From positions 2,175,001 to 2,239,000 of the forward strand of contig OX335653.1 of assembly GCA_946894095.1 (NCBI GenBank): a DNA stretch of 64,000 nucleotides, written 5' to 3'. The stretch comes from Incurvaria masculella (Eukaryota > Arthropoda > Insecta > Lepidoptera > Incurvariidae). The notes under the pieces were generated by a model. The model saw only the letters and a list, made by a program, of their open reading frames with translations. It searched no databases and was not told the DNA's origin. The position numbers and the translations under genes are program-made. Positions 45,101 through 57,100 of the stretch are shown here, in pieces. Each line of letters starts with the position of its first letter. The first letter of the stretch is position 1.

Positions 45101-48100
45101 CACCTTGCCACTGGAGCGCGCCACCTTGTTGACGACGTCCGCGAACACGACGTAGTGGTCGGAGGCGGCGGAGGGCGGCGTCGCGCTGCACGTGCGCCGC
45201 CACTGGGCGCTCGCGCGCAGGCGCACGTAGTCGCCCACGAACGGGTGTCCCACGCTGCCACACGCAAACGTACAGTACCCGACGGCATAGACAAAGGATA
45301 GTAGGGATATAATACTTTTGAGATTACCGTGATCGTTAAACATGCTTGAAAAATGTTACGGCTTTTCACGCGGCGGGAGGAGACATTCCCCGACGTTTCC
45401 GAGCTGATCGTTCAGCCCGTTGTCAAGGAGGCATCCGCCACGTTCGTATGCAGCAAACGGCTGACAGCTAGACTTGTCGTGGTCGTGGCCGTGGCCGTGT
45501 GAAAAGCCGTAACATTTTTCAAACAAGATAGTAGGGATGGACTTCTAACCTCATACATCATACAAAACTCACTGAAAACTGCTTATTGTCGCTGGTACTA
45601 TGACATATCTAACTAGCGCCATCTCCCTTCGTTACATTTTAATCGAAAACGTTACATTTTAACTATTCATTAAGTAATATCTTATATTATCGATATTCAT
45701 CATTTCATGTATACTGAAATGTGAATTGCAGCGCCATCTGTGGACTTTTATTATCCCTATTCAACACTTATATGATGTTAGCTTGTATCATACCCTACTA
45801 ACATTTATCTATGGCAGCGGTGAATAATTCACAATGAAGCCACGCATCTGTCATCTTTTTTCGTGTGTCGTTGACCATCCTAACTACATGAACTAAAATC
45901 CAAACTAATATTATAAATGTGAAAGTAACTCTGTATGTCTGTTGCGTTTTCACTCCTAAACTGCTGAACCAATTTTGATGAATTTTGGTTTAGAGATAGT
46001 TTGGACCAGTCTTGGAGGATATAGGCTACCTTAAGTAGCCAAAATTCAACTCGAATGGGGTGAAATAGGGGATGGAAGTTTGTGTGCAGAACTCATACAT
46101 CTAGAAAATAATTCAGCCCAACATCAGTCCAAATCGATATTGACCCGAGCGGAGCCAGCTACCTCAGTTAGTTCAGAATGTTTTGACTTGAAAAGGCCGT
46201 TCTTACATTTGATAACGTCTCGTAAACAGTCTTTCTGTAGTTCTATAAAAGTTAACCAACTTTTATCGAAAGCAAATTATCACAATATTTGTATTGTGTT
46301 TGAATTCACCAAAAAAGTTCTGTCTCGAGTAATATTGTAATAATTTATTGCATGCTATGCACATCTTGGTTTTTGGATAAACATTTCAATTAACTTACCT
46401 CCGAGGGTAGTTCTGTTTGCGGTCTTTGAACAATATACTAGCGGTGACCTTCTCTCGCATCCTGTTCCGTGCCGTCTGATCGAAGTTCAGTCTGTACTTG
46501 GAGCACTGTAAAGATGATCAAAACGAATGAGGCACAGGTGCACAGGGAACAAGAATATAACCTTAATTCAGCCAGGATCACCAATACATGTATTGGAGGA
46601 ATTTTGATTCTAACCCAAGGGCCCATATATATCATTAAAAACCATCGAGGAACAATATTAAGGATGTGGAAGAACGGTTAGTTCACGTCTTGGGACCTAC
46701 TGCTCTCCTCTAGTCATGATTTCTATGTCACGATGGCAGCCGACACCACAGCAGCTCCAGGTACCGACTACGCTGCACACATTACATGTGTGGCTAACTC
46801 TAGGTACTGACCCGCCACCGGTGGTGTATGTGCCTCAGCAGGCGGTCCGTGGAGAGCAGCCGCGGCCACGGCAGCGGCGGCCACACGCCGCACAGCGGGG
46901 ACATGTGCGACGATGGCAGCCGACACCACAGCAACTCCAGGTACCGACTACGCTGCACACATTACATGTGTGGCTAACTCTAGGTACTGACCCGCCACCG
47001 GTGGTGTATGTGCCTCAGCAGGCGGTCCGTGGAGAGCAGCCGCGGCCACGGCAGCGGCGGCCACACGCCACACAGCGGGGACATGTGCGACGATGGCAGC
47101 CGACACCACAGCAACTCCAGGTACCGACTACGCTGCACACATTACATGTGTGGCTTACTCTAGGTACTGACCCGCCACCGGTGGTGTATGTGCCTCAGCA
47201 GGCGGTCCGTGGAGAGCAGCCGCGGCCACGGCAGCGGCGGCCACACGCCGCACAGCGGGGACATGTGCGACGATGGCAGCCGACACCACAGCAACTCCAG
47301 GTACCGACTACGCTGCACACATTACATGTGTGGCTAACTCTAGGTACTGACCCGCCACCGGTGGTGTATGTGCCTCAGCAGGCGGTCCGTGGAGAGCAGC
47401 CGCGGCCATGGCAGCGGCGGCCACACGCCGCACAGCGGGGACATGTGCGACGATGGCAGCCGACACCACAGCAGCTCCAGGTACCGACGACGCTGCACAC
47501 ATAACATGGTTTAGTTTGTGTTATTGTTTCCTGGAGATTGGGTATCTGACTTCTGCAATACGATTGGTCAACACAATCGTTCAAACTTGGCAAGACCCAT
47601 TTTCAATTAATTCATTACCAAACCAGGCAATACCTTCCATGATGTTTGGATTATTCTCGTAAATTCGGGGGGTGACTTTGGAGACCCTACTAGTGTTCAA
47701 ATACTGTTGTGGAAAATGGAAAAAAACTTAAGTGCCCTTACATTTGGAGGTTAGATAAGTCTTCATTTGTTTGGAGAGTTTACTTAAAAGCAGTGGGAGA
47801 AAATTTGTTCATTATGGCATCATCCCCCAAAGTTATGAAGAAAACTTGTATTTTCTTCAGTTATCAGTGGCCAGCGAGGAGAGCCACAGGGTATACGGCT
47901 ATTGAATGCTTCGCAACATCACTTTAAGAATTAACAATTATATAGATTATATAGTTATCATCTTGAACACCTTCAGCAGTTATTTACATTTGATCTGAAT
48001 TATCTACGACTGCGTTCACTTGACTATAGCGGCAGTCGTATGTACGTTCTGTAAGACACAGCAGTAGCCTGAGTCCTAGTATACCAAAGGGAAGCGCCTT

Positions 48101-51100
48101 ACCCCATTTAAAATACACAGCTTAAGTAAAGAGTTTCCTATCTAACAGTTTTCATTTATAAGCTTTTGAACAAACGTTAGTAAATTGTTATTGAGTGGCT
48201 CACCATCCACTGGACGTAGTGTTTCTGTATGGTGGTGACTGCCCACATAGCTCGATTCTCTTGCTGCATCGACATTATCCGACGGCGCATCTGTTGATAA
48301 CACTCGCATTCAAAACTGCATACTCAATATGCATCGGTCAAATTTGCATGAAAAGCTTAGTCAAATATAAATTATGTAAGAGTACTACAACCAGGTAATT
48401 GCAAAGAGTAAAAACGAATTAATTATCAAAAAGCAAAAATCGTACTAAAAGCAATTTTTGTTCTAGTGGTCAATAGATGGCGCTATCATAGATTTCTATG
48501 GTGCTATTTATTTGTGTGCAAAGCACTTCTATACCACACTACTGTCCACATCAATAAAATAGGTGGATGACAATAATCTTGCATGAAATTACCATTGAAT
48601 TTTATGTGTCAAAAATATATCCACAGGTTTTAGATTCTACATACTTGGAAAATTGCCATTCCAGATACGTGTTTTTCAGTTTGGTCAATTTCTTTATATT
48701 ATAATTTTTCAATAAAAATAAATCTCAGTAGTTTATTTGTAAATTAGTCATCTACTAGCTACCTTAAATAAATAAAAAGAAATAGAGAATGAAATAAAAT
48801 CTCAAGCCATGCAGGTTCGAACTAGGGTCCTGAGAACTAGGTAATTCACACGAGAAGTGAGGCATTCCGCCGTTGAGACCATAGATAATCTGATGAAAAT
48901 AGAAATCCTCTGGAAAAAAAAGTAAATGTACTTTTTCGTATTAAGCAAGTACGTCGCTTTTTCCAAGGAATGTGATATGTATGTTTGTATGTATAATTGA
49001 CCGAAGCAAGGACACATTAATTAAAGAAAGAGCCACTCAAGACACTCCTCGATTATTCTCAATTGGTAAAAAAAAAAGCCATGCGAAGGTGCCTAGAATT
49101 CGGTGCAAGCTTCTTGTTCTTTCAGTGAGACAGTTCATAGTAAGGGAATTTAGTGTTCAAAACGACGAATTGGTGTTTACACTGTACCCATATAAAAATC
49201 CATTAAACCTTAAGATAAATACTAACCGACCACTTAAGACGTAATGCTTGTCTTTCCGGCAAGGTTTTCGATAACTGCATGAAGATGAATCCAAGAAACA
49301 ACAGAACCATGCAAACAAAAATAAAAGAAATATGTTAACAAAAGTGCATGCTTTATACAATCTCATAAAATACCTTAGTTGTGTCTCCCTGTTTGCGTTG
49401 AGACACAAATGTATTCGTTTAAATACTATACACGACAAAGTTGGTGATACAGAAAGAACAGTTATAGATATGAAACCCAATAAGCCGCCCCATTTATTAC
49501 ATGGAATCCATGGATATAGGAAGTACGGCGGGAAAAGTTGCTTAAAGTCTACAATAAAAAATAATTATGGAAGTGTTAAAGGAGCTCGGCTTTGGCACCA
49601 CAAACAATTGAGCCGCAGTTGGAAATGGTTTTGTCTTGTTCATTGTCAATTGAGCATGGAGGTGCTGTCTTTGGTTTTCGTTTTAGTTGCTTTGATATTG
49701 ATTGAACTTGATATTAGAATGTATTAAAATACATTACAAATACGACGTAACATTTTGATAAGAACCTATTTTGATTGCTTGTTTTCACTCATTAGTTGTT
49801 ATAAAAAAAAATATCAAGACTCCGTCAATACCTTATCTATGCGTAATTTTGGGGTGAGTTCCTATAATTACTTTGTTCTAACAGCTGCTACCATTAGTAT
49901 GTCTGTAGCGAAGAGTGGCTTTTTCAAATCGTATGTGTTAATTAACAACCCGTTTGCTGTAAATTAAAAAAAAAAATTAACATAAAGGTGAGGAGTGCGG
50001 AGGACTCACCGCGTGGCGGCGCCAGGCGCGCGCGATGATGCACTGCGCGCGGTGGCGGCGACGCCCGAGCTCGCGCGCGCGGTGCCGCCGCCACGCGCGC
50101 TGCACGCCGCCCACGAGAGCCGACACGCGCGCGCTGCGCAGCGCCTCCAGCTCGAACACCTGGCCCCAGTGCGGTCAATGCGGCGATTTTACATATGAGC
50201 GATTTTCCGTAGCTCGAAAAAACTAGTCATACTTCAAAATAGTCACATGCACAATATCTGACTTTCCGAACGCAGCTCAAGTTTCTTCGCAGCCTACACA
50301 GGTTATGTTTTTGTTACATTTTCTTTCCCACAAATCAAGAACAATTGATTTTCGGAGTAACATGGAGATAATTGAGTTATTTCAATCACATAGATTGAGT
50401 AAACACATTTTTCAAATCTATTCTATTTTATTTTGTACTAGCTGAGGTACCCGGCTCCGCTCGGGTCAATGTCGTTTTGGACTGATATCGGGCTGAAACC
50501 CAAAGGGCTGGCCCAAAAGGCTAGTTGAACTACTTTACTAACAGAAGATTAAACAATGTATCTAACAAAAAAAAAACTGGATCAAAATCCGTTGAGCCGA
50601 TGTGGCATGATTGAATAAGAAAACATCCAAATACTGCCATTTATAAATTCAGTGGAAGAAATGTACTTGAATATATTGCAAAATATTGGGGCCAATTACT
50701 GAATTGTTTTTTAAAAGCATTTGCCGCCGCGCTGGGGCGATCCTGCACTGGCACTACTACACATATCCATGGACGGAAAACATGGACATTTTTTACTGCC
50801 GGTTCAACCATCCATCATTCACAGTGCGATGGTACGTAACAACTCGAGCGGGATTCACCCTACAACCTAGGTAGTAAGAAAGGGGAGCTATTTTTTACGT
50901 GGAATCCGTACCACAACCAGCATTAACATCGAAAACGGCCACCCATCCAAACCCCGACCGCGCCCATAGGTCCTGTACGTAGATGCAATCAACATATTAA
51001 TCGAGTGAGTAGTTCGTAAGTTATGAGCCTTTAATCGCAACAGTCACGCCTCTCGTGATCTAGAGTGATGTACTCTGCCAAATTTCACATGCAGGAGCAG

Positions 51101-54100
51101 TCCACTTATTGTTTTGTTATAAATATGTAACCCTCTCTTCTCACTCCTCTGGTAAGTTAGCGTGATGCCTATACGGCTAGACTCAGATACAAACCTCATC
51201 TAAATGTTCTCATGTTATAAGCATTTCATACTACTGGTCCCCTCTCTGGTAATTTAGCGTGATGCTTAGTAGCCCTAAAATTGCGGAAATAAATCGAGCT
51301 ATACGGAGGAGGTACAATTATCAGCTAAGTATCTGCTTGGCTCCCTGGACTCGATACAGCGTCGTGCCGTGCGTCTTGTCGACGATCCCAAGGTATCCCT
51401 AAATTTAGAGACCCTTCAACTCCGAAGGGATGTAGGTTCTCTCGATGTATTCTATCGTCTTTATCATGGAGAGTGCCCTTCGGAGCTGCACAACGCTGTC
51501 CCTCCGTCCCATTTCTACCACCGCACAACGCGGAACAGGCAGGGTATGCACCCATTCACTGTCGACATTCCCAAAATAAGAACCCACCGATCCTCTATAT
51601 ATTTTTTCTATAGGGTCGGTAATCTATGGAATCGACTCCATACCGATATATTTCCCCCAAAGTCCCCCGGGGTCGTTCAAACATGGGGTGAAGGAGCACC
51701 TGGCCGGCCGGCATGGTTTTCGTATCCCCCGTTGAAAGTTCAAAATACCGCGCTTGGCTTAGTACTAATCTAACAAACAAAAAATAAGAAACCGTTCAAC
51801 TGAAACCGTAATATCTTAACAATACGCCTTTAAACAATCAACCTTAAAAGCCTAAACTAATGTGTGTAGCTAGGACACGGCTAATTGCTAAGTTAGCATA
51901 CCGCGCGGGTTGGTAGAAACAATACAAACAATTTACGTAAAAAACCTCATACTAATCCGTGTACCACACGACCACGGAGCGATGATCTCTGCAACCGCGT
52001 CTATCGTTAGCAATCGCGGGAGCCGACTGGCGAGGGGCGCGGGCAGCATTGCCGATCGCTTGAAGCAATCGGGGACTTTGGATTTCATCTTCTCCCGAAA
52101 GTTGTTCGGACGGCCGTCGACTGCACAAACTTTTAATTTCGTTCCTATTCCGGATTTTTACGGAATTCCGGGAATCCTAAGAACGTTTTTGGGCAATTGT
52201 GGTTATCGGCAACGCTGGTAGCCGCTTCGCGCGCTCGCGCGTGGTACCTTCGGCTCTTCTCGGCAATACTCGGTCCTCGTCGGGTGGCCACCGCCGCCGT
52301 CTCGGCCCTCGCCGCGCTATCATTTCGTTTTCGCTCCGCGCCCTGACTATTTTTCTTTTTGCACGGCTCCTAAGGGTCGTTACGTGATGTTCAATAGCTT
52401 AAAGCCTTCCTTAAGAATTAGGCTATCGAATGTAAAAATATGTTTTCAAACCTGACTGGTAGTTCCAGAGATTAGGGCGTTCAAACAAAAAAACAAACAA
52501 ACTCTTCAGCTTTATTATATTAGTATAGATGGTATCTGACAGCTTTGAAAGATCTTTTAGGTGAGCTCACTTAGGCTGAGATAAATAGTCGTAACAGAAA
52601 CTAAGACTAACGAAGAGTAGTACTTTGTGACGTCAAATTGAGCTACTTTGAGATTTCGTCCATACAAGATCTGTCAAAGTGACGTCACAAAGTTCTACTT
52701 TGCGTTAGCATTCGGTTCGGTGATGACTATTTATCTCAGCCTTAGACGCCACCTATCATGATAAATAAGCAGTATTAGTAGTAACCGCAACGCAACATAC
52801 TAATACTAAATTTAATGTTTCTCATATAAGTGAATGTAATGTTCTTTTGGGAAATAAAATATTCTTTAACCTGAATAAGCAGTATTCTTCCCCATTGATT
52901 AAAACTCGAAACATATTAGTTGATATGATATCTGGTTGGATTTTGATAGTATGGGAGGCTCAATGCACAAAGTGTGTTTGCAGTCACATGTTTATGTGTG
53001 CCAGTTGAAAAATACCCTCGGTCTGCGGTCTTCAAGTGTGCCTGCTGTTAAATACTCTTTCTTTCAGGTATTCGTGTGCACTTGTTGGAAAATACTCTTT
53101 TTTTGCCGCCCGCATGTGTGCGTGTTCAAAAATACTTAGCTTGCGGACTTCATGCGTGCCTGTGGAAAAATACTCTTATTTGCAGTCTTTTTGTGTGCGT
53201 GTTCAAACATACTCTTTCTTTGCTCTCTTCATGTGTCTATCTAAAAATAGGCTTTGTTTTCGGACTTTATGTGTGCTTGTTGTAAAAATTCGTCGCACCC
53301 GGGACAAACAGGCGTATCTGGTTATTAAATTTGCCGTAGAGTTGAAAAAGTGACTGTTTCTCTGTTTTCTTTCATATTTTACTGAATATACTGCAAATGA
53401 TGGTGAAAAAATAACCTGGTAAGAAGATTTGAAAAGAGTTTAAACATAAAAAATAGAGCAAATAAAATAATATGTGTATTCTATATATCCATATAAAAGC
53501 TTAATTGGGAGATACGCTTGTATGTCCCAAGTGCGACGAATTCTTTCATAGATGTCTCCATGAGTTCATGTTTGAAAATACATTTCGTTTGCGGACTTCA
53601 TGTGTGCCTGTTGGAAATTAATGTTTCTTGGCTGTCTTCACGAGTGCCTGTTGGGAAAACACCTTCTCTTGTTGACATCTGGCTCACCGTCCGCGGACTC
53701 CGGATGAACACCTTGGTGCGGCCGTACGTGAACTCGGCGCCGGGTATGGGCAGCGCGCGCAGCAGCTGGCGCGCCGCGCGCACCGGGTCGTCGGCGCCGC
53801 GCGGGCCGGGCCCGGGCGCGGTGGGCGCGGGCGCGGCGGGCGCGGCGGGCGCGCGCGGCCGCAGCAGCGAGTAGCGCGCGAGCAGCGCGACGGCGCACAT
53901 CGCCTCGCAGTGCCCGGCGCGCCGGAGCGCCAGCATCTCCATTATCCTGTCGAGGACGGTCCATTAAGAGCGACCTGCGAGCTATGTTTTCCATAGAAAC
54001 GTAGTTAGGAAATCATTGACCCCTACGGGATTCACGCTTTCATCTTTGTGCAGCTCGTGGTCTAGGGGCTAGAAGACTTGCTTTTCATGCGAGTGGTCTG

Positions 54101-57100
54101 GTTTCAAATCATCGCCCGGACATGCGCCACTTTCTTTCTCTTTCCGAGTTGGATAAGTGCATTTCGTTACGAATGCGAACTGTTCCATAGTTCGGAACCC
54201 ATGTAAAACTGTAGGTCCCCTTCCCCTACTAGGTGGTAGGGTTAAGCCTGCCCAGGTTGGTATCACCGCATTGGATGAAACTATGGTTGAAGCGGCAATG
54301 AAAAAATGTACCGTATTTTCCATCCAGTTCAATGTAGCGGTGCTCATAAAGGGAAGGTCCTGGCATGGCACCTAATTCCTTCGGGAATGTGGTGTATTAG
54401 GCTATCATAACGGTAGTTGTGTGGTATTAGCCACCCATGTCAGGTTGCATAACACAAAAATAATTAAACGCATTAGCTTGTTGCTGCATATAACTTTATA
54501 TAATAATAATAATTACATGTAAAGGACGATTTTAAAGATGTAACAACCACGTTAAAGCTAAAGGAGACAGACGATACGTGAAGAGACCCACCCCTGCATG
54601 CGCACTTGGTGGCGCACGAGCGGCGCGTCGAAGTGGCGCGGGCGGCGCGCGTCGTCGGCGCGCAGGCAGCGCACGAGGCGCGGCGCGGCGCCGGCGCGCA
54701 GACGCCGCGCGAGCGCGCCCACGCCGACGCGCTGCCGGCGACCGAGCGACGCGGGCCGCCGCGGCGACGCCAGCTTGCCTGCGCAATTGTATTGTGTTTT
54801 TGTTTTTTTTATTTCATTTTACTTTATTTGCGAAGAAAACAGTTAATACACATACATATAAAATAATCATAAGAGAAAAAAGCATAAACCAATATTTTTT
54901 TACCGCTATTTATCAAATATATATTATTTTTGTATGTGTAAATCTGTTTATATTGTAGCGTAAGCTACATTATGTGTAACCTGACTGCTGCGTCGTCAGC
55001 TATGTTTCTTTACGTGCGCCGCGTGCGCACGCCAATACTTAATTTAGTGAATATACGATCTTCAACCGAAGCACACGTCTTTCACTCCGGCTTTGCGACC
55101 CGACATTTCATTATTCGCTAAATTGGTGACCCGTGATCACGTCGGGGTCACCAATTTAGCGAAGATGAAATAACGACTCGCTAGGCCGGAGTGAAACACG
55201 AGTGCTTTGGTTGAAGATCGTATATTCACTAAATTAAGTATTGGCGTGCGCGCGTGGCGCACGTAAAGAAACATAGCTGACGACGCAGCTGTCAGGTTAC
55301 ACATAATGTAGCTTACGCTACAATATGTTCTATAATAATATATGTGTATGTGTATCTTATGTCTAATAATATGTTTAAGTGTATGTACATATTTGTATAT
55401 AATTAATTTTAATATATAAATCCATATTTTTAGGTTAGTTTATATTTTCTCTAATACATTTTGTTTCACATTAAATTTTTTTGCCCGCCTCACTGCACCT
55501 CTCCTACGTCTCAAGGTTGAATGGTAGAGAATGCCTTGTGGCATTAATTTCAAAACCAAACCAAAACACAGCAAAGAAGAACTGGCAACAAACTCCGATG
55601 TGTTTTTTTTAATGTGCACTAAATTTTTTGGGTTACCCAAAGGGTGCCAACGGAACCTTATTACAAAGCCTCCGTCGTCCGTCCGGCTGTCACAGGGCTG
55701 TATCTAAGGAACCGTAATAGGTTGGCAGCTGAAATTTTCACTGACTGTGTATTTATTTTGGCACTATAACAACAAATAGGTAGAATAAAAAAATTATAAA
55801 AATTAAAGGGAAAAAAAAGTTTATTGAGCCCATTGTACGAGTTTGACTCGCTTGGCCGGTTATTTAACAAAAACGCAGGTAATACACTAATTTAAATTGT
55901 TTTCACGAAAGTGTAAAATAACAATACATGCCGTACGCAGAGTTCATTTTTAATATCAGTATATTCGCAGACTATCCCCACCAACTAACATGTTGCCAGC
56001 ATCACGTTCACGAGCATATCAGGTACAGCTATGTACAGGTATGTTTGGAATACAAAGAACCTACAGATATTTTATTGCCTTTCCTCATCACCCCAAGGGT
56101 TGACTGGAAGAAATCACTCTTAGTGATAAGTCTGCATTTGTTCAGTATAGTTGTTTTGCTGTATGTTTTCCCTGCAACTGTATTTTTCAGTCAGTCAGTC
56201 AGTCAGTCAGTCAGCGTGTTTGCGTCCACTGCTGGACATACACCTCTCCAATCCTTCTCCAGTCCTCCCGGCCCTCAGCGGTACGGAACCACTGCTTTCC
56301 GCCGACGCACTTGATGTCGTCTTCCCACCTGGCGGGTGGTCTTCCCACACTCCGTTTGCCTGTCCACGGCCGCCAGTGTAGGACACGGTTACTCCAACGG
56401 TCGTCGTCTCTTCGGCTGACGTGACCAGCCCACTGCCATTTTAGCTTAGCCACCCGGTGTCCAATATCGACTACTTTGGTACGTCGGCGGATTGCCTCGT
56501 TACGCACCATATCCCGTAGCGATATTCCCAGCATGGCTCGCTCCATTGCTCGCTGGGCAACTTTCAACCTTTGGACAACGGCGACCGTCAGAGTCCACGT
56601 TTCACACCCGTACGTCATAACCGGGAGGACGCACTGGTCATATATTCGGGTCTTTAAATTTTGCGGAAGGTCAGACCTCAGAGCGAACTTAAGCTTTCCG
56701 AAGGCACCCCAACCCAGTTGAATCCGTCGCTCAACCTCCCTAGACAGTCCTTGTCTACCAAGCCGCAGGATTTGACCGAGATATACGTACTCTTCAACCT
56801 GTTCGATCACTTCTCCGTCGATAACGATTTGTCCTCCCGTCATAACCTCGGTCGCCATGACCTTGGTTTTTTTGCTCGAAATTGCTTTATTTGATAGAAC
56901 TACATCGATGTCTGATGACCGTTGGCATTGTGAAATTGTGTTTGGTTTCTAAAGGTTTAAATTTAGGAAAGTTTAAATTTTTCGCGCGTTTTATACAATA
57001 ACTTTGGAGGTGGATTACTCAATGATAAAGTAAGAACCTCTTGTAAAAATTAGTCATCAGACATAGCTTGTTTCATCAAGATTTATAATCAATTTGGTTT

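Larger units (their letters stand above)
46731..47510. repeat. 180-bp tandem array carrying the myosin linker exon (4.3 units)
   Basis: CGATGGCAGCCGACACCACA recurs at 46731, 46911, 47091, 47271 and 47451. The period is exactly 180 bp: 141 bp of exon plus 39 bp of spacer on the minus strand. Units differ at only about five positions. The long plus-strand frame across the array is an artefact of a period divisible by three. Confidence 0.95.

Noticed and set aside
46716..47504. 262-codon plus-strand frame across the 180-bp array
   Set aside because: It is open only because the period is divisible by three. The opposite strand holds splice-bounded exons that match a class I myosin and fit the gene's phases.
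53518..53994. Frames of 114-118 codons rich in Ala and Arg
   Set aside because: Only the minus-strand frame with YGRTKVFIRSPRT is the real exon. The rest are shadows, and their extension past 53688 is intron.
54532..54958. Arg/Ala-rich frames on both strands
   Set aside because: They are alternative-frame readings of a GC-rich myosin motor exon (54592-54778), whose correct frame was fixed by splice phase and the LVRHQV motif.
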